A DNA stretch of 5,328 nt from an uncultured Clostridia bacterium (lineage in GTDB: Bacteria > Bacillota > Clostridia > Oscillospirales > Acutalibacteraceae), in contig CAMVBD010000130.1 of assembly GCA_947165615.1 (NCBI GenBank), positions 1 to 5,328 on the forward strand, read 5' to 3'. The notes under the pieces are model-generated. The model was not told the origin of the DNA and did not search any database. It was given only the letters and a program-made list of their open reading frames with translations. The first letter of the stretch is position 1. Each line of letters begins with the position of its first letter. This document shows, in pieces, positions 5,181 to 5,328 of the stretch. Both the position numbers and the translations under genes were made by a program.

Positions 5181-5328
5181 TTCGAATCCATACACCTCAA
5201 CACTTTTTACGTTTCTTTACAGAGCGAAGAAACGCAAAAAGTACACCGGCGTTTTCGGGCTGTTCCTGTCGCCGGAACCAAAAAATCGGGCCTCGAAACA
5301 GCCGATCGACCGCGCCGAAGCCCTGTTG
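5181..5328. repeat. Intergenic repeat R2, copy B (runs off the right edge)
   Basis: It aligns with copy A base for base over the first 42 positions in spacing: TTCGAATCC, then TTTTTACGTTTCTT paired with AAGAAACGCAAAAA (one A-C mismatch). Then come AGTACACCGGCGTTTTCGGGC and GAAACAGCCGATCGAC, with only about one base of length difference to the end. The second hairpin (GGGC/GCCC) is weaker than in copy A. The outer end is not in the window. Confidence 0.7.

Noticed and set aside
5170..5210. Possible tRNA gene ending in GGTTCGAATCC
   Set aside because: No D-arm, anticodon arm or pairing acceptor stem is found upstream, and the T-stem has mismatches. It is treated as part of repeat R2.

Overview
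The window most resembles DNA from a gut-type Firmicute (Clostridia, perhaps near the Oscillospiraceae). This rests on AGGAGG-type ribosome binding sites, consensus sigma-A promoters, cytosolic carbohydrate enzymes, a DUF4256 protein and many hairpin-forming intergenic repeats. It is an inference without a database search. All three genes lie on the minus strand, so transcription runs from high to low coordinates. No gene is supported on the plus strand.

Layout in reading direction: (1) At 5328-5120 lies one copy of a hairpin repeat (R2-B), followed by a palindrome. (2) Next comes a strong promoter and a DUF4256 gene (4995-4471). (3) A 484-base spacer follows. It holds a second repeat family (R1-2, with a terminator hairpin), another R2 copy (R2-A), a further hairpin, and a consensus promoter with a LacI-type palindrome. 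(4) Then comes a GH29 alpha-L-fucosidase gene (3986-2512), broken near residue 90 by a one-base deletion that puts its two parts in different frames. (5) A 515-base spacer carries R1-1, a string of small hairpins joined by ACATCATT, two GC-rich or terminator-like hairpins and a promoter. (6) Last is a large gene running off the left edge (1916 or 1997 down to 1). It codes for an unrecognised N-terminal region of about 400 residues joined to a GH43 five-bladed propeller glycosidase.

The fucosidase and the GH43 protein would fit trimming of plant or host glycans: fucose removal, and release of pentose-type residues such as arabinose or xylose. Their promoters share an AACCGGT core, which may mean a common LacI-family regulator. 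The DUF4256 protein has no known function and its spacing does not suggest an operon with the fucosidase. The main points for a second look are the -1 frameshift in the fucosidase, the two in-frame starts of the GH43 gene (one adds a signal-peptide-like leader), and a repeated R2 - promoter - shared leader - gene - R1 arrangement around two neighbouring genes.
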